Assembly (NCBI GenBank): GCA_016699405.1
Contig: CP064972.1
Location: 4,991,501-5,055,500, forward strand
Length of the DNA stretch: 64,000 nt
Source of the DNA: Holophagales bacterium
GTDB lineage: Bacteria > Acidobacteriota > Thermoanaerobaculia > Multivoradales > JAGPDF01
Direction of reading: 5' to 3'
Part shown: positions 8,329 through 17,456 of the stretch, piece by piece
Position numbering within the stretch: the stretch's first letter is position 1
How the letters are laid out: every line of letters begins with the position of its first letter
The notes under the pieces: model-generated
The model's input: the letters and a program-made list of their open reading frames with translations, nothing else
Told to the model about the DNA's origin: nothing
Databases searched by the model: none
Program-made: the position numbers and the translations under genes

Positions 8329-9534
8329 TCACCTCGACGCTCTGACCAACTTCTGACCACGGCGAGCGTCCGGGACCAAGTCCTCGATCGCCTCGACCAG
8401 GACCGAGCTGAAGACCTCGACTGTCGCTCTGCGCGCTCTCTCGAGGCCTCGTTCGACGAGGTGGGCTCTCAGGTTCGAGTCTGCTGCGACCCTTTCCAGA
8501 GCCCGAGCGAGGGCTGACGGATCATCCACCGGGACAATCAGCCCGTCCTCGCCATCATCGATGGAAGACGGGATTCCTCCCACTCGCGTGGCGACGACAG
8601 GGCAGCGAAAGGCACGGGCCTCGACCAGCACGCGCGGCGTGCCTTCCGATCGACTCGGCAATGCGAGCACGTCCGCATCAGCGTAACGCTGGAAGAGCTC
8701 CGGCCCGAACGGCAACGCCGGGAGAATCCTGGCCTTACCCGCCGCTCGAAGGTCCGCCAATTCGCGCTCGAGCTGGCTGCCAACTCCCTGATCCACCGTG
8801 TGCGCCGCTCCAACGATCTCGAGCTCGGCCTGAGGCAGGGCTTCAAGCAGGATCTTGAATGCCGCAACCAGCGTGTCCAGCCCTTTTTCGTGGCGAAGAA
8901 ATCCGACGAAGAGCACGCGAAACCCGTCCCCCAACGGCCGCCGTCTTTGGACGCTGAGAATCTCCGAATCACGCAATGCCGACGAGATCACCACTCGGCC
9001 ACGGCCGCCATACCACCGGTCGATGGCTTCGCCATTGGCCACGTAAGCCGTCCGAGGCTCACTCAATAGTGCCGCTTGCAGCCGGTCAATCCCTCGCGCC
9101 ACGACTCTTGCCGGCAAGCCGAGCAGGCCCCGATATCGTGTCGAGCTTAGAATCCACTCTCGCGCATCGGCGCAAATGTGGTAGACGCGAGGGCGTCGGG
9201 CACCGAGCAGTGCAAGTGGCGAGTCGAAGGGAATCTGAACCACCAGGACATCGCAGCGGCGCTCGACTTCTCGGATCGCACGGCGCGCTCCTCTCCATCG
9301 GCGAAGCCCAACTCGTACACTTGGCATCCAGGGAAGTTCTACCGCGTCTGCCTCGTCGCCAGCCAGATGCTCGCAGAGGAGCGGAGAACGCTCTGGAGAC
9401 GAACTGAGTGCAACAGTAAGCCTCCCGTAACGCTCGGCGAGAGCCTGAAGCGGCCGAACGACTCCCGCCTCGGACCAGATCCCATCAGAATGAAAGCCGG
9501 CGCGCGACGAGACGAATCCAACGCTGGCCTTCAT
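8329..9534 (-). CDS. GT4 family glycosyltransferase
   Basis: This 401-residue GT-B protein carries the GT4 donor-site signature in its C-terminal half: LFVGFLRHEKGLDTLVAA opens the second Rossmann domain, and SRSEGTPRVLVEARAF is the E-x7-E nucleotide-sugar binding motif. Such enzymes are cytoplasmic retaining transferases that build the repeat unit on undecaprenyl diphosphate. The ATG at 9534 overlaps the upstream polymerase gene by 4 bases, and its stop lies 3 bases from the next gene. The sugar specificity cannot be read from the sequence. Confidence 0.85.
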   Translation of the reverse strand: MKASVGFVSSRAGFHSDGIWSEAGVVRPLQALAERYGRLTVALSSSPERSPLLCEHLAGDEADAVELPWMPSVRVGLRRWRGARRAIREVERRCDVLVVQIPFDSPLALLGARRPRVYHICADAREWILSSTRYRGLLGLPARVVARGIDRLQAALLSEPRTAYVANGEAIDRWYGGRGRVVISSALRDSEILSVQRRRPLGDGFRVLFVGFLRHEKGLDTLVAAFKILLEALPQAELEIVGAAHTVDQGVGSQLERELADLRAAGKARILPALPFGPELFQRYADADVLALPSRSEGTPRVLVEARAFRCPVVATRVGGIPSSIDDGEDGLIVPVDDPSALARALERVAADSNLRAHLVERGLERARRATVEVFSSVLVEAIEDLVPDARRGQKLVRASR

Positions 9535-10829
9535 CGCATCCCTCCAACCGGTTGCCTCCGCTCAACGGCCTTCACCCCCCCGAACGAGGAGTCCCATACG
9601 GTGACACCATGGAACATCCCCAGAGCCATGCTGAAGGCAGGGCTATAGAGGATCTCGTCTGAAAACAGCCCGCGGATGAGCCAGAGAAGACCGAGTCTTG
9701 GTAGCAGCCAAGCCAGTCCCTCGTCCCGTGGTCTGATTGAGCCCAGTTCATATCGACGGAACCGCGGCCAGACTACTCGGAGGGCGAAGACTACGATGGG
9801 AATCGTGCAAAAGAGCCCGCCCCCGGCGAGTAGGTACACGACGACGCTGTGTGGGCCGATCTCCTCGGAGAATGCGCCACCGACCCTAGCAGCCAGCTCA
9901 TCACTGATCCGAGGAAGCCCGGACCCGTAGATTGGGGAAGCTAGGAATATCTCGGCACCCGCTTGGTAGAGTTGCTCACGCAGCTCATCGCTGGAGTAGC
10001 CAGCCTGCGTCAAGGCGATCCGCTCTTCGACCACTGGCAGCAGTTCAAGCTTCTCCAAGCCGTACATCACGACGAACGCCACCGTTGCGATTCCGATCAG
10101 GAAGCGCGGGCTCGCCTTTCGGCCGAAGAGCAATATCGGAACAACAGCCAAGCTCACCCAACCGGACCGGTTCGCACTTCCGGCGATCGTCAGCGAGCAG
10201 GCTGCCACGGCGAGAACCAAGACGACGCGATCGGTCCAGGCTGGCCTCCCGTGGAGCAGCCACGCCCCACTCACGAAGATCGCCGGAAGCGCCAAGAGCG
10301 AGAAGTAGTTCTTGTTCGCGACCTCTTCAACAGGGTTGAGCCCGACTCCCAGTTGTACTTCTTGGATGCCCACCATTCCTCTCATCGCAAGGAGACCGAC
10401 TCCAGCTGCCAGGCCCAATGCACCGGCTCGGAAGTCGGCAGAGGTCCTGGCGAGAGACGCAGCGACAAACAAGGTCAGCGCCGACGCGATGAGCTTCAGC
10501 AGCTGCCCGTAGGGACCACCGGAGACAAGGTGCGAGATCGAGAAGGTGGCGATGGTTACCAGTGCGGAAGGAGCCAAGCTCGCCGCAGCATTGCGGCTGC
10601 TAGACATGAGAACCCAAGCTGCGACGGGAAGTACCAGCAACAACTGCGGGTGAACGTAGAGGCCAGCCACCTCGATGCGCAGGCTGAGCACCCCGGAGCC
10701 GAACACCAGCAATCCCATGAGGAACAGGACTCCAGACCGGGCCCGCCCCCCGAGATCTCGAGTAGACCTCACGTAATGCGCTGCCCCAGGCCGCCAACGG
10801 CCGCCCAGACGCTGGGTTTCACGAGTCAT
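9531..10829 (-). CDS. O-antigen polymerase/ligase-like membrane protein (Wzy candidate)
   Basis: This protein of about 432 residues has ten or more hydrophobic segments (for example GVLFLMGLLVFGSGVL and LLVLPVAAWVLM). A long periplasmic loop around residues 250-320 precedes the last helices, in the O-antigen ligase/Wzy pattern. It would polymerise undecaprenyl-linked repeat units in the periplasm after flipping by the Wzx-like protein encoded at 20198-21667. The ATG at 10829 has AGGAG only one base upstream, so the exact start is uncertain. The open frame up to 11147 runs into the neighbouring gene and is not protein-like. A second ligase-like gene lies at 41307, so the division between polymerase and ligase is unresolved. 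Confidence 0.75.
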   Translation of the reverse strand: MTRETQRLGGRWRPGAAHYVRSTRDLGGRARSGVLFLMGLLVFGSGVLSLRIEVAGLYVHPQLLLVLPVAAWVLMSSSRNAAASLAPSALVTIATFSISHLVSGGPYGQLLKLIASALTLFVAASLARTSADFRAGALGLAAGVGLLAMRGMVGIQEVQLGVGLNPVEEVANKNYFSLLALPAIFVSGAWLLHGRPAWTDRVVLVLAVAACSLTIAGSANRSGWVSLAVVPILLFGRKASPRFLIGIATVAFVVMYGLEKLELLPVVEERIALTQAGYSSDELREQLYQAGAEIFLASPIYGSGLPRISDELAARVGGAFSEEIGPHSVVVYLLAGGGLFCTIPIVVFALRVVWPRFRRYELGSIRPRDEGLAWLLPRLGLLWLIRGLFSDEILYSPAFSMALGMFHGVTVWDSSFGGVKAVERRQPVGGMR

Positions 10830-10881
10830 GCTCCTTGCTGACCCGATCGCACGCTGCTTCTCCCATCCAGGAGCCGAGTCG

Positions 10882-11946
10882 CTAGCCAACAGACTCTCCC
10901 TTGTGGACCGACAAGGCCCGCCACCGCATAGCGAGCCTGGCGATCCACCCGCCGAACGGCCCGAGTGCCAGGAGGATTCGGAGCCCATGCCCCAGCGGCA
11001 CTTCTTCCAGCAGATGCGGCAACACCGCCCGACCGAATGCGACGATCCTTCTTGCTCGAACGCTGTCACCTCTCGCGAGGGTGGCCGCCCCGTGGCGAAC
11101 GACGTCTCGTTCGATGAAGGCCCTCTCGAGGTCAATTCGGCCAACACCCGCCCGGCGCAGGAGTTCCGTGTCTGCCTCCAGAACCGTGGCGTACTCGTCC
11201 ACCAGGTACTTCAGCGCCCCCGATTTCGCCTGCTGGGCCGTTTGATTCGCCGGATGCCAGCGATAGGCGAAATGCGGCGTGTCGACGAAGAGCGCCTGAC
11301 CCGCGACACCGAGCAGGCGCCAGTGGAACCACTTGTCCGGATTGATGAGGCGGGCCCCGCCGTATCCGTGGACCGCCTCGTAGAGAGCCCGCGGGTAGGC
11401 CGTTGCCGCGAAGTTGAAGGGGTTCTTCATCGTCCGCAGGCAGCGACCGAGAAGCTCACCGGCCGCGACGCGGTAGACCGGAGCTCCCGCAAGCTCCGAC
11501 AGATGATCATCCCGATCGGCCGCACGCCAGAGCTCCGGGTCGGGCCCGATCCGGCCGGTGACCCGATCTTCGGGGTCGATTACCTCGAGCGTCGACGTCA
11601 GGACACTCTCCGACGCGGCGTCGCCGAGCTTCCCGATCACGTCTCGATAGGCCACCAACGCCCCGGGCCGCACCATGTCGTCGGACGACAGCATGATCAT
11701 CCAGTCGCCGGTGGCGAGCTCGGCAGCCCGGTCGAGGTTGCGGGCGAACCCCACGTTGCAGCGATTCACCCGGACGCGGACACGCGGATCGGCCAAGGCG
11801 TTCAGCACGGCGACCGACTCGTCCGTGCTCTGGTTGTCGGCGACGACGACCTCGAGGTCGACCTCGCCCTGGCTCAGCACACTGCCGAGCGTACGCCCCA
11901 GGTACCGGGCATAGTTGTAGTTCGGAATACAGATCGAGAGCTTCAT
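10882..11946 (-). CDS. GT2 family glycosyltransferase
   Basis: This 354-residue protein opens with LSICIPNYNYARYLGRTL and VVVADNQSTDESV, a classic GT-A family 2 nucleotide-binding half. SSDDMV near residue 100 supplies the metal-binding acidic motif. No membrane helices are evident, so it is probably a cytoplasmic inverting transferase acting on the lipid-linked repeat unit. The ATG at 11946 overlaps the stop of the upstream GT4 gene (ATGA). A 52-base gap with no clear terminator separates it from the polymerase gene downstream. Confidence 0.85.
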   Translation of the reverse strand: MKLSICIPNYNYARYLGRTLGSVLSQGEVDLEVVVADNQSTDESVAVLNALADPRVRVRVNRCNVGFARNLDRAAELATGDWMIMLSSDDMVRPGALVAYRDVIGKLGDAASESVLTSTLEVIDPEDRVTGRIGPDPELWRAADRDDHLSELAGAPVYRVAAGELLGRCLRTMKNPFNFAATAYPRALYEAVHGYGGARLINPDKWFHWRLLGVAGQALFVDTPHFAYRWHPANQTAQQAKSGALKYLVDEYATVLEADTELLRRAGVGRIDLERAFIERDVVRHGAATLARGDSVRARRIVAFGRAVLPHLLEEVPLGHGLRILLALGPFGGWIARLAMRWRALSVHKGESVG

Positions 11947-13133
11947 CGCGCACCGACTTCGCCGAGCGCGGTCCGGTAGCAGCCGAGCATCGAGTCGACG
12001 ACACGGTCGAGCGCATACCGCTCGGCGGCTCGCGCACGCCCCGCTTCACCCATTCGCCTCGCCAGATCCGGGGACTCCAGCAGTCGCGTCACCGCCGCGG
12101 CCATCGCCGCCGCATCGCCGCAGGGAACGAGGAACCCGGTTTCGCCGTCGACGACGATCTCGGCCGCCCCACCGCCACGCGGTGCCACCACCGGCCGACC
12201 GGCGGCCATCGCTTCGACCAATACCCGGCCGAACGACTCCTGCTCAGCCGGGTGGACGAGAACCGCGACGTCCGCGAGGATCGCCGCCGCGCCCTCGACG
12301 TGCCCCATCCACCGAAGCCGCTCGCCGAGACCGCGGCGCGTCGCCTCGTCGACCAGGCCCCGCGCATACGATTCCCGTTCCCGGTCGCCACCCCCGTAGA
12401 TTCGAAACTCGATCTCGGGATGGCGGCAGAGCATCGCGGCCGCCTCGAGGAAGAGTCCGTGCCGCTTGACCCGCGACAAGAGACTTCCGACCATCGCGAC
12501 GACGAACAGTCCACCGGGCGGTGCCGGACCGAGAGCCAACAGCGGCTCCAGGGCGACGCCGTTCGGGACGACCGTGATCCGCTCGACTCCCGTGGCGTCG
12601 CGCAGGGCCGCGGCGGTCGCCTCGGAGTTCGCCGCGACCACGCCGGCCCGGCGGAGCAGGCGGGCGACGCGGCCTCGAGCGCCCGCCAACGGGAAGGCCC
12701 GGGTCTTCCCGACCAGCTCTCGCACGTGCCACACATGCGGGATTCGCAAGCGCCGACTCGCTCGAGCCCCCTCGGGCGTGAGAATCGTGTTGGTGTGGAT
12801 GAGATCGGCCCGGTGCTGCTGCGCTGCCTGCACGACGGCCCGCGCCGAAGCCACTCCGGCCCCGGTTTCGAGAAGTTGAAGAAGTGCCAGGGCCGGCCTC
12901 TTCCAGGCACGGACGCGGATCTTCCGGTTCCACCAGACGAGCTTGCGGAACTCGACGCGGCCGTCGAAGGCCTCGCGCACCGCTTCGCGCTCGCGCGGGC
13001 TGCCGGCGTCGTGGCAGACAGCGGCGGCGACCACGCCCCGCCCGCGCATCGCCCGCACGAGATCGAGCGTGCTGATCGCCGAGCCACCGCTCGCACTGTT
13101 GAGCACGTGAAGCACCCTCAGGACGCAGCCCAC
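11943..13133 (-). CDS. GT4 family glycosyltransferase
   Basis: This 396-residue GT-B protein has LRVLHVLNSASGGSAIS at the N-terminus, the acceptor-side glycine-rich loop. AMVGSLLSRVKRHGLFLEA opens the second domain, and AEQESFGRVLVEAMAAG is the E-x7-E donor motif. It probably adds one sugar of the repeat unit in the cytoplasm. The annotated GTG at 13133 overlaps the upstream nucleotidyltransferase gene by 16 bases; GTG at 13115 is an alternative. Neither has a well-spaced Shine-Dalgarno sequence, so coupled translation is likely. Confidence 0.85.
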   Translation of the reverse strand: MGCVLRVLHVLNSASGGSAISTLDLVRAMRGRGVVAAAVCHDAGSPREREAVREAFDGRVEFRKLVWWNRKIRVRAWKRPALALLQLLETGAGVASARAVVQAAQQHRADLIHTNTILTPEGARASRRLRIPHVWHVRELVGKTRAFPLAGARGRVARLLRRAGVVAANSEATAAALRDATGVERITVVPNGVALEPLLALGPAPPGGLFVVAMVGSLLSRVKRHGLFLEAAAMLCRHPEIEFRIYGGGDRERESYARGLVDEATRRGLGERLRWMGHVEGAAAILADVAVLVHPAEQESFGRVLVEAMAAGRPVVAPRGGGAAEIVVDGETGFLVPCGDAAAMAAAVTRLLESPDLARRMGEAGRARAAERYALDRVVDSMLGCYRTALGEVGAR

Positions 13134-13852
13134 CCCTCTGCCGAACGCTCGAACGCCGCGAGCTCCGCCGGCGTCCCCAGCACGCGAACTTCCTCGGCCA
13201 CGTCGAGGCGAAGGTCTGCCCCCTCACGCAGCATCCGGTTGTACAGCGGCGCGACGTAGAACTCGCCGCGGGTGGTGTCCTCCGCGGCGATCATCGCGTC
13301 GGCGTGGCGCAGGAAGTCGCCGGTGCGCGAGAAGTGGTAGAGGCCGGTGGAGGCCCAGGGCGAGATCCGCCGCTTCTCGGCCGTCTCGACCACGCGGCCG
13401 TTGGCGTCGGTCCGCGCGAAGCTCCAGTGGTCGCCCGGTGCCTCGAACACCCCGAGCAGCCCGTCGACCTCTGCAGGCAAGGCCGGCAGCCGCTCGCCGA
13501 GCCGGGTGCGGCACCAGGTGTCGGCGTTGTAGATCAACAACGGCTGGGACGGATCGAGCAGGTCGCGCGCCGTGAGGACGGTGCAGACCTGCCCGCGGGT
13601 GACCGCCTCCAGTCCCCTGACGACGGGGCCGAATCGCCGGTACCTGGCCGCGATGTCCTCCGCCAGGCCGTGGCCCTCGAGATGTTCGGCGAGGCAGACG
13701 AAGATCAACCTCGACGCGAGCTCCAGCGGCAGGCTCTCGACAGCCCAGGAGTACATCGGCCGTCCGAGCACCGGGATCATCGGTTTCGGCACGGCGTAGC
13801 CGGCATCCACGAATCGCTGGCCGCGACCAGCCATCGGGATGACGATGTTCAC
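13118..13852 (-). CDS. Sugar-phosphate nucleotidyltransferase, capsule type
   Basis: This 244-residue protein begins with MNIVIPMAGRGQRF, the nucleotide-binding signature of NTP transferases. YAVPKPMIPVLGRPM adds the conserved PKP, and IYNADTW carries the metal-binding Asp. It should activate a sugar phosphate or related phosphorylated compound with an NTP. The GTG at 13852 forms GTGA with the stop of the upstream kinase-fused nucleotidyltransferase, so the two are produced together and may act in one pathway. The open frame upstream to 15433 is a shadow of that gene. Substrate and nucleotide are unknown. Confidence 0.8.
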   Translation of the reverse strand: MNIVIPMAGRGQRFVDAGYAVPKPMIPVLGRPMYSWAVESLPLELASRLIFVCLAEHLEGHGLAEDIAARYRRFGPVVRGLEAVTRGQVCTVLTARDLLDPSQPLLIYNADTWCRTRLGERLPALPAEVDGLLGVFEAPGDHWSFARTDANGRVVETAEKRRISPWASTGLYHFSRTGDFLRHADAMIAAEDTTRGEFYVAPLYNRMLREGADLRLDVAEEVRVLGTPAELAAFERSAEGWAAS

Positions 13853-15522
13853 GCCGACCCTCCGAGCGCCTCGTCGAGCAGCTGCAGGCCACGCGCCAGC
13901 ATCGCGAGCTGCCGATCCGGACGCTCGCTGTGGAGCGCCGGCATGCTGACGAAGAGCAGCCCGGCGATGAGCACGATCTCGCGCCGGTCGAACTCGCCGA
14001 AGTACACGCGGGAGAACCGCTGCTCGATCTCCCGATGCTGCGGCGTCGTGCGGATGGTGAGCGACAGATCGCCGCCCTCGAGGCGCACCCGGAAGAGATC
14101 GTTGACGATGAAATCGTAGAGGCCGTAGACGGAGTGATAGAGCTTGGCGACGTCGTAGCGCGGGTCGCCGTAGATCCCCTCGCGCCCGAAGCTGCCGCGC
14201 GGGTCGATCAGCTTGCAGATGCGGGAGCGCACGTCGTAGAGGATGTTCGACAGGCAGAGGTCGCCGTGCACGATCGCACCCTGCGCGTTGGCCTCGAGCC
14301 GGTCGATCTCGACGGCGAGCCGCTCCCAGAGATGCTCGAGCCGGCCGATCGGCCGACCATTGACCGTCAGCACGTCGTTCCGGCGAAGGAACGCGCCCAC
14401 CGGGCTCGCGGGATCGAGCTGGTCGACCCGGCGGCGCGTCTTCTCGAGGTACATCTCGCGCACCGTGCCTGGCGGCAACGGCCAGGGCCTGGAGCGGAAG
14501 GCCGTCCGCTGGATCTCGAAGAGGTGCTCGAAGATGCGCTGCCAGACCCCGGGGTCGAGGTTCTCGAAGAGGAAGACCTCGGCGAGCGCGGGATAGCCGT
14601 AGTACTCCATCGTCATCCACGGCTCGTTCCAGGCCGTGGAGAAGTCGAGCAGGCGCGGGAAGAGCACGGCGATCTCCGGCGGCAGGAGACGAAGGTAGTC
14701 GATCTCCTGCAGGAACTTCTCCCGCTGGCGGCTGCGCTTGGTGATCGTCCCCAGGACCGGGTCGATGCTGAGCTCGTTGAAGGCCCGCGCCTGGAGCAGC
14801 GCGCGGTGGGATGCGGCCTGGCGGTCGGGATTGCCGCAGTCGAGCCATTCGCGGACGCCGGCGACGCGGATCGGCGCCTCCCGGGCGACGCGTTCGAGCA
14901 GGCCCGCCATCTCGGCTCGACGTCCCGAGCGTTCGGCCTCCGCCACGTTCTCCCTCGCCGCGCGCCGTGCAAGGCCGACGTCCGGGAAGAAGTAGACACC
15001 GACCAGCGCGCGCAGGTCGCCGGCGAGCCCGGCCTCCTTGTCCCGCAGCCGCGTCAGATGTCCCGCCCCGTCGGCCTCGGCGAGGCACCAGCGATACGAC
15101 TCCTCCACCGCATGGGTGAGCACGAACGGCTCGTCGCTCGCGAGGATCGCCGCGTCGTCGAGGCGGAAGTGCGTGTCGCCGAGAACCACCAACACCGGGC
15201 CACTCTCGACGCCTTCGAGCAGCTCGAGGACGGTGAAGCCCAGCCCTCCGTCGCGACGCGGCACGACGAAATCGATCCGGCAGTCGGCGCCGAAGGCACT
15301 CTCGACGAACTCCTCGACGAAGAGCCCGCGCCGCGCCACGGCGACGCGGAAGCTCTTCAGCCCGAGCTCTCGCAGGTAGCCGAGCGTCCAGTGCACCACC
15401 GGCCGGCCGGCGACCGGGATCATCGCCGGACAACTGATGTTCGAAAGCGAGAGCAGGCCCTCGGGGACGCGGCCGGCGGCGGGAATGAGGACGGTGAGAC
15501 CGTCCGGCACGGAGGAGCTCAC
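13849..15522 (-). CDS. Nucleotidyltransferase fused to an APH/choline-kinase-like phosphotransferase
   Basis: This 557-residue protein has two domains. Residues about 9-240 are an NTP-transferase fold: VLIPAAGR, PAMIPVAGRP, VLGDTHF and WLDCGNPD. Residues about 270-540 are a kinase of the aminoglycoside/choline kinase superfamily, with the catalytic loop HGDLCLSNIL (419-428) and metal-binding IDPRG (439-443). One polypeptide could therefore phosphorylate a small molecule and activate it as a nucleotide conjugate, as with LicA/LicC-type phosphocholine pathways. The first domain has AAGRVPEGLLS where classical enzymes have GxGTRLxP, so its catalytic competence is uncertain. The GTG start at 15522 overlaps the preceding stop (GTGA). 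Confidence 0.75.
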   Translation of the reverse strand: MSSSVPDGLTVLIPAAGRVPEGLLSLSNISCPAMIPVAGRPVVHWTLGYLRELGLKSFRVAVARRGLFVEEFVESAFGADCRIDFVVPRRDGGLGFTVLELLEGVESGPVLVVLGDTHFRLDDAAILASDEPFVLTHAVEESYRWCLAEADGAGHLTRLRDKEAGLAGDLRALVGVYFFPDVGLARRAARENVAEAERSGRRAEMAGLLERVAREAPIRVAGVREWLDCGNPDRQAASHRALLQARAFNELSIDPVLGTITKRSRQREKFLQEIDYLRLLPPEIAVLFPRLLDFSTAWNEPWMTMEYYGYPALAEVFLFENLDPGVWQRIFEHLFEIQRTAFRSRPWPLPPGTVREMYLEKTRRRVDQLDPASPVGAFLRRNDVLTVNGRPIGRLEHLWERLAVEIDRLEANAQGAIVHGDLCLSNILYDVRSRICKLIDPRGSFGREGIYGDPRYDVAKLYHSVYGLYDFIVNDLFRVRLEGGDLSLTIRTTPQHREIEQRFSRVYFGEFDRREIVLIAGLLFVSMPALHSERPDRQLAMLARGLQLLDEALGGSA

Positions 15523-17456
15523 GCTCGACCTCCCGATCTCGCCGGGTCGAGGACCTCGCGACACCAGAGCTCGAGGATCATCAGCGACCAGAGCTTCGGG
15601 TAGGCGGCGCCGGGCTCGTGCGACTCGACTCGCCGACGAAGGTCGGCCACCGCGGGCGGCGAGAGCAACCCTCGGGCACGCACCGTCTCGCCGCTCGTGC
15701 AATCCAGGGCGATCTCGCGGAGAGGGCCGCGCATCCACGTTTCATAGGGCATCGCGAAGCCCCTCTTGGGGCGATTCTCGATCCCCGGCGGCAGCAGATC
15801 GCGAAGCGCCTCGATCAGCACGCGCTTGGCACCGCTGGTCCGATAGGTTCTGCCCGCGCCGGCGGCATCGACCTTGTAGCGGTCGTCGCAACTGCGCGCG
15901 AAGGCCGCCACCTCGGCGTCCACGAACGGTACCCGCAGCTCGAGCGAGTGGGCCATGCTCGTCGCATCGGAGTCCCGCAGCAGCTGGTTGCGCATATAGA
16001 TCTCCGCGTCCAGACGACAGGCCAGGCTCGCCACGCTCTCGCCGTCCTCGCCTCCACCACGCGCTGCGGCAACGGATTCGCCTTGCGGCGCATCCACCGA
16101 TCCCGGAACTAATCCCAGAAGCACCGCCGCCGATCGGGCCGGGAAGACCGAATGCGACTGCATCCACAAGGCCTGCGGCGAACGATAGCTCGACCAGCTC
16201 TCCAGGCGCTCTCCCGCGCGAGAACCTGCCGCGACCGAAGACAGCGAATGAGCCACTTGTCCGGCGAAACGGGTCCAATGCCGCCTCGGCCCCGAGAAAC
16301 ACCGCACCATTCTCGAAACCACCGGGTAACCGGCGAACCACTCATCTCCGCCCAACCCCGACAGAACGCCCTTGACCTCCCGCGCCGCCACCCGCGACAC
16401 GAACCAGGTGTTCAGTCCGTCGGTCGACGGCTGGTCGAGATCCCGCGAGAAGCGTGGCAGCAGCTCCGCTACCTCTGCCCCCGAAACGCGCACCGTCGTG
16501 TGCTCGCATCCGATCCGGCGCGCGGCGTCCTCCGCCTCTTCGGTCTCGTCTGCCGCCCCCCCCTCCACCCAGCCCAGCGAATAGGTGCGCAGCGGTCCGA
16601 CCCGTCGGCTCATCAACGCCACGATTCCGGTCGAGTCCACGCCACCGCTCAGGAACGCCCCCACCGGCGCATCGGCGAGCGCGTGCAGGGCCACCGACTC
16701 CTCGAGCGTGGCTCGCAGGCGCGCGGCTGCGGCCTCGAGCGTCTCCTCCTGCGGGTCGGCGACCGGCAATGCGCCGAAGCGTATCCGTCTCGGCGACCCG
16801 CCCGCCCGATAGATCTCGACGCTTCCCGCCTCTAGCATTCGCACTCCGCGAATGATGGAACGCGGCTGCGAAAGGAATCCACGATGCAGGAAGGACGCAA
16901 GGCCCTCGGAGTCCACCTCGGGAGACACCAAGCCCGAGGCGAGGATGCCCTTGATCTCCGAGGCGAAGACGATCCCGCCGTCGCCGGCATCGGCGACATA
17001 GAGCGGCTTGATGCCGAATCGATCCCGAGCCAGCAGCAAGTCTGGCGACCCCGCTTCGCCGCCAGGCCGCCAATCGAGGATCGCGAGGGCGAACATCCCG
17101 CGCAGTTTCTCGACGAACGAAGGACCGCACTCGAGATAGAGGGCAAGGACCACTTCCGAGTCGGTCGTGGAGCGAAACGGATAGGAGCTCGCGAGCCGCC
17201 GCCGCTCTTCTCGGAAGTTGTAGATCTCGCCGTTGAATAGAATCGCCACTCGATGATCGGGCGACCAGAGCGGCTGCTGACCGTTCTCGGAGAGGTCGAC
17301 CAGGGCAAGTCGCACCATTCCAGCTGACCCACCGTTGAACTCGTGGATCCCCAATCCGTCTGGGCCACGGTGAGACATCGCGCGCAAGGACGCTACTGTG
17401 CCCTCGCAACCACCCCGGGCCAATCTGCTATTCCAATTCCCGGCGATCCCGCACAT
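15519..17456 (-). CDS. Asparagine synthase-like amidotransferase 3
   Basis: This 645-residue protein starts MCGIAGNW. It has Cys2, SHRGPDG (28-34), FNGEIYN (74-80) and the PP-loop SGGVDST (270-276), so both the glutaminase and synthetase domains appear complete. It is longer than the other two because of a loop around residues 480-500 that is rich in Gly and Glu. It probably amidates a third carboxylate, or is specific for another residue of the repeat unit. The ATG at 17456 shares one base with the TGA of the upstream gene. The open frame upstream of this ATG lacks the glutaminase cysteine at its N-terminus and is rejected. Confidence 0.85.
   Translation of the reverse strand: MCGIAGNWNSRLARGGCEGTVASLRAMSHRGPDGLGIHEFNGGSAGMVRLALVDLSENGQQPLWSPDHRVAILFNGEIYNFREERRRLASSYPFRSTTDSEVVLALYLECGPSFVEKLRGMFALAILDWRPGGEAGSPDLLLARDRFGIKPLYVADAGDGGIVFASEIKGILASGLVSPEVDSEGLASFLHRGFLSQPRSIIRGVRMLEAGSVEIYRAGGSPRRIRFGALPVADPQEETLEAAAARLRATLEESVALHALADAPVGAFLSGGVDSTGIVALMSRRVGPLRTYSLGWVEGGAADETEEAEDAARRIGCEHTTVRVSGAEVAELLPRFSRDLDQPSTDGLNTWFVSRVAAREVKGVLSGLGGDEWFAGYPVVSRMVRCFSGPRRHWTRFAGQVAHSLSSVAAGSRAGERLESWSSYRSPQALWMQSHSVFPARSAAVLLGLVPGSVDAPQGESVAAARGGGEDGESVASLACRLDAEIYMRNQLLRDSDATSMAHSLELRVPFVDAEVAAFARSCDDRYKVDAAGAGRTYRTSGAKRVLIEALRDLLPPGIENRPKRGFAMPYETWMRGPLREIALDCTSGETVRARGLLSPPAVADLRRRVESHEPGAAYPKLWSLMILELWCREVLDPARSGGRA

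Noticed and set aside
13853..15433. Extension of the nucleotidyltransferase frame upstream of 13852
   Set aside because: It runs through the kinase-fused gene in another frame. MNIVIPMAGRG fixes the true N-terminus.
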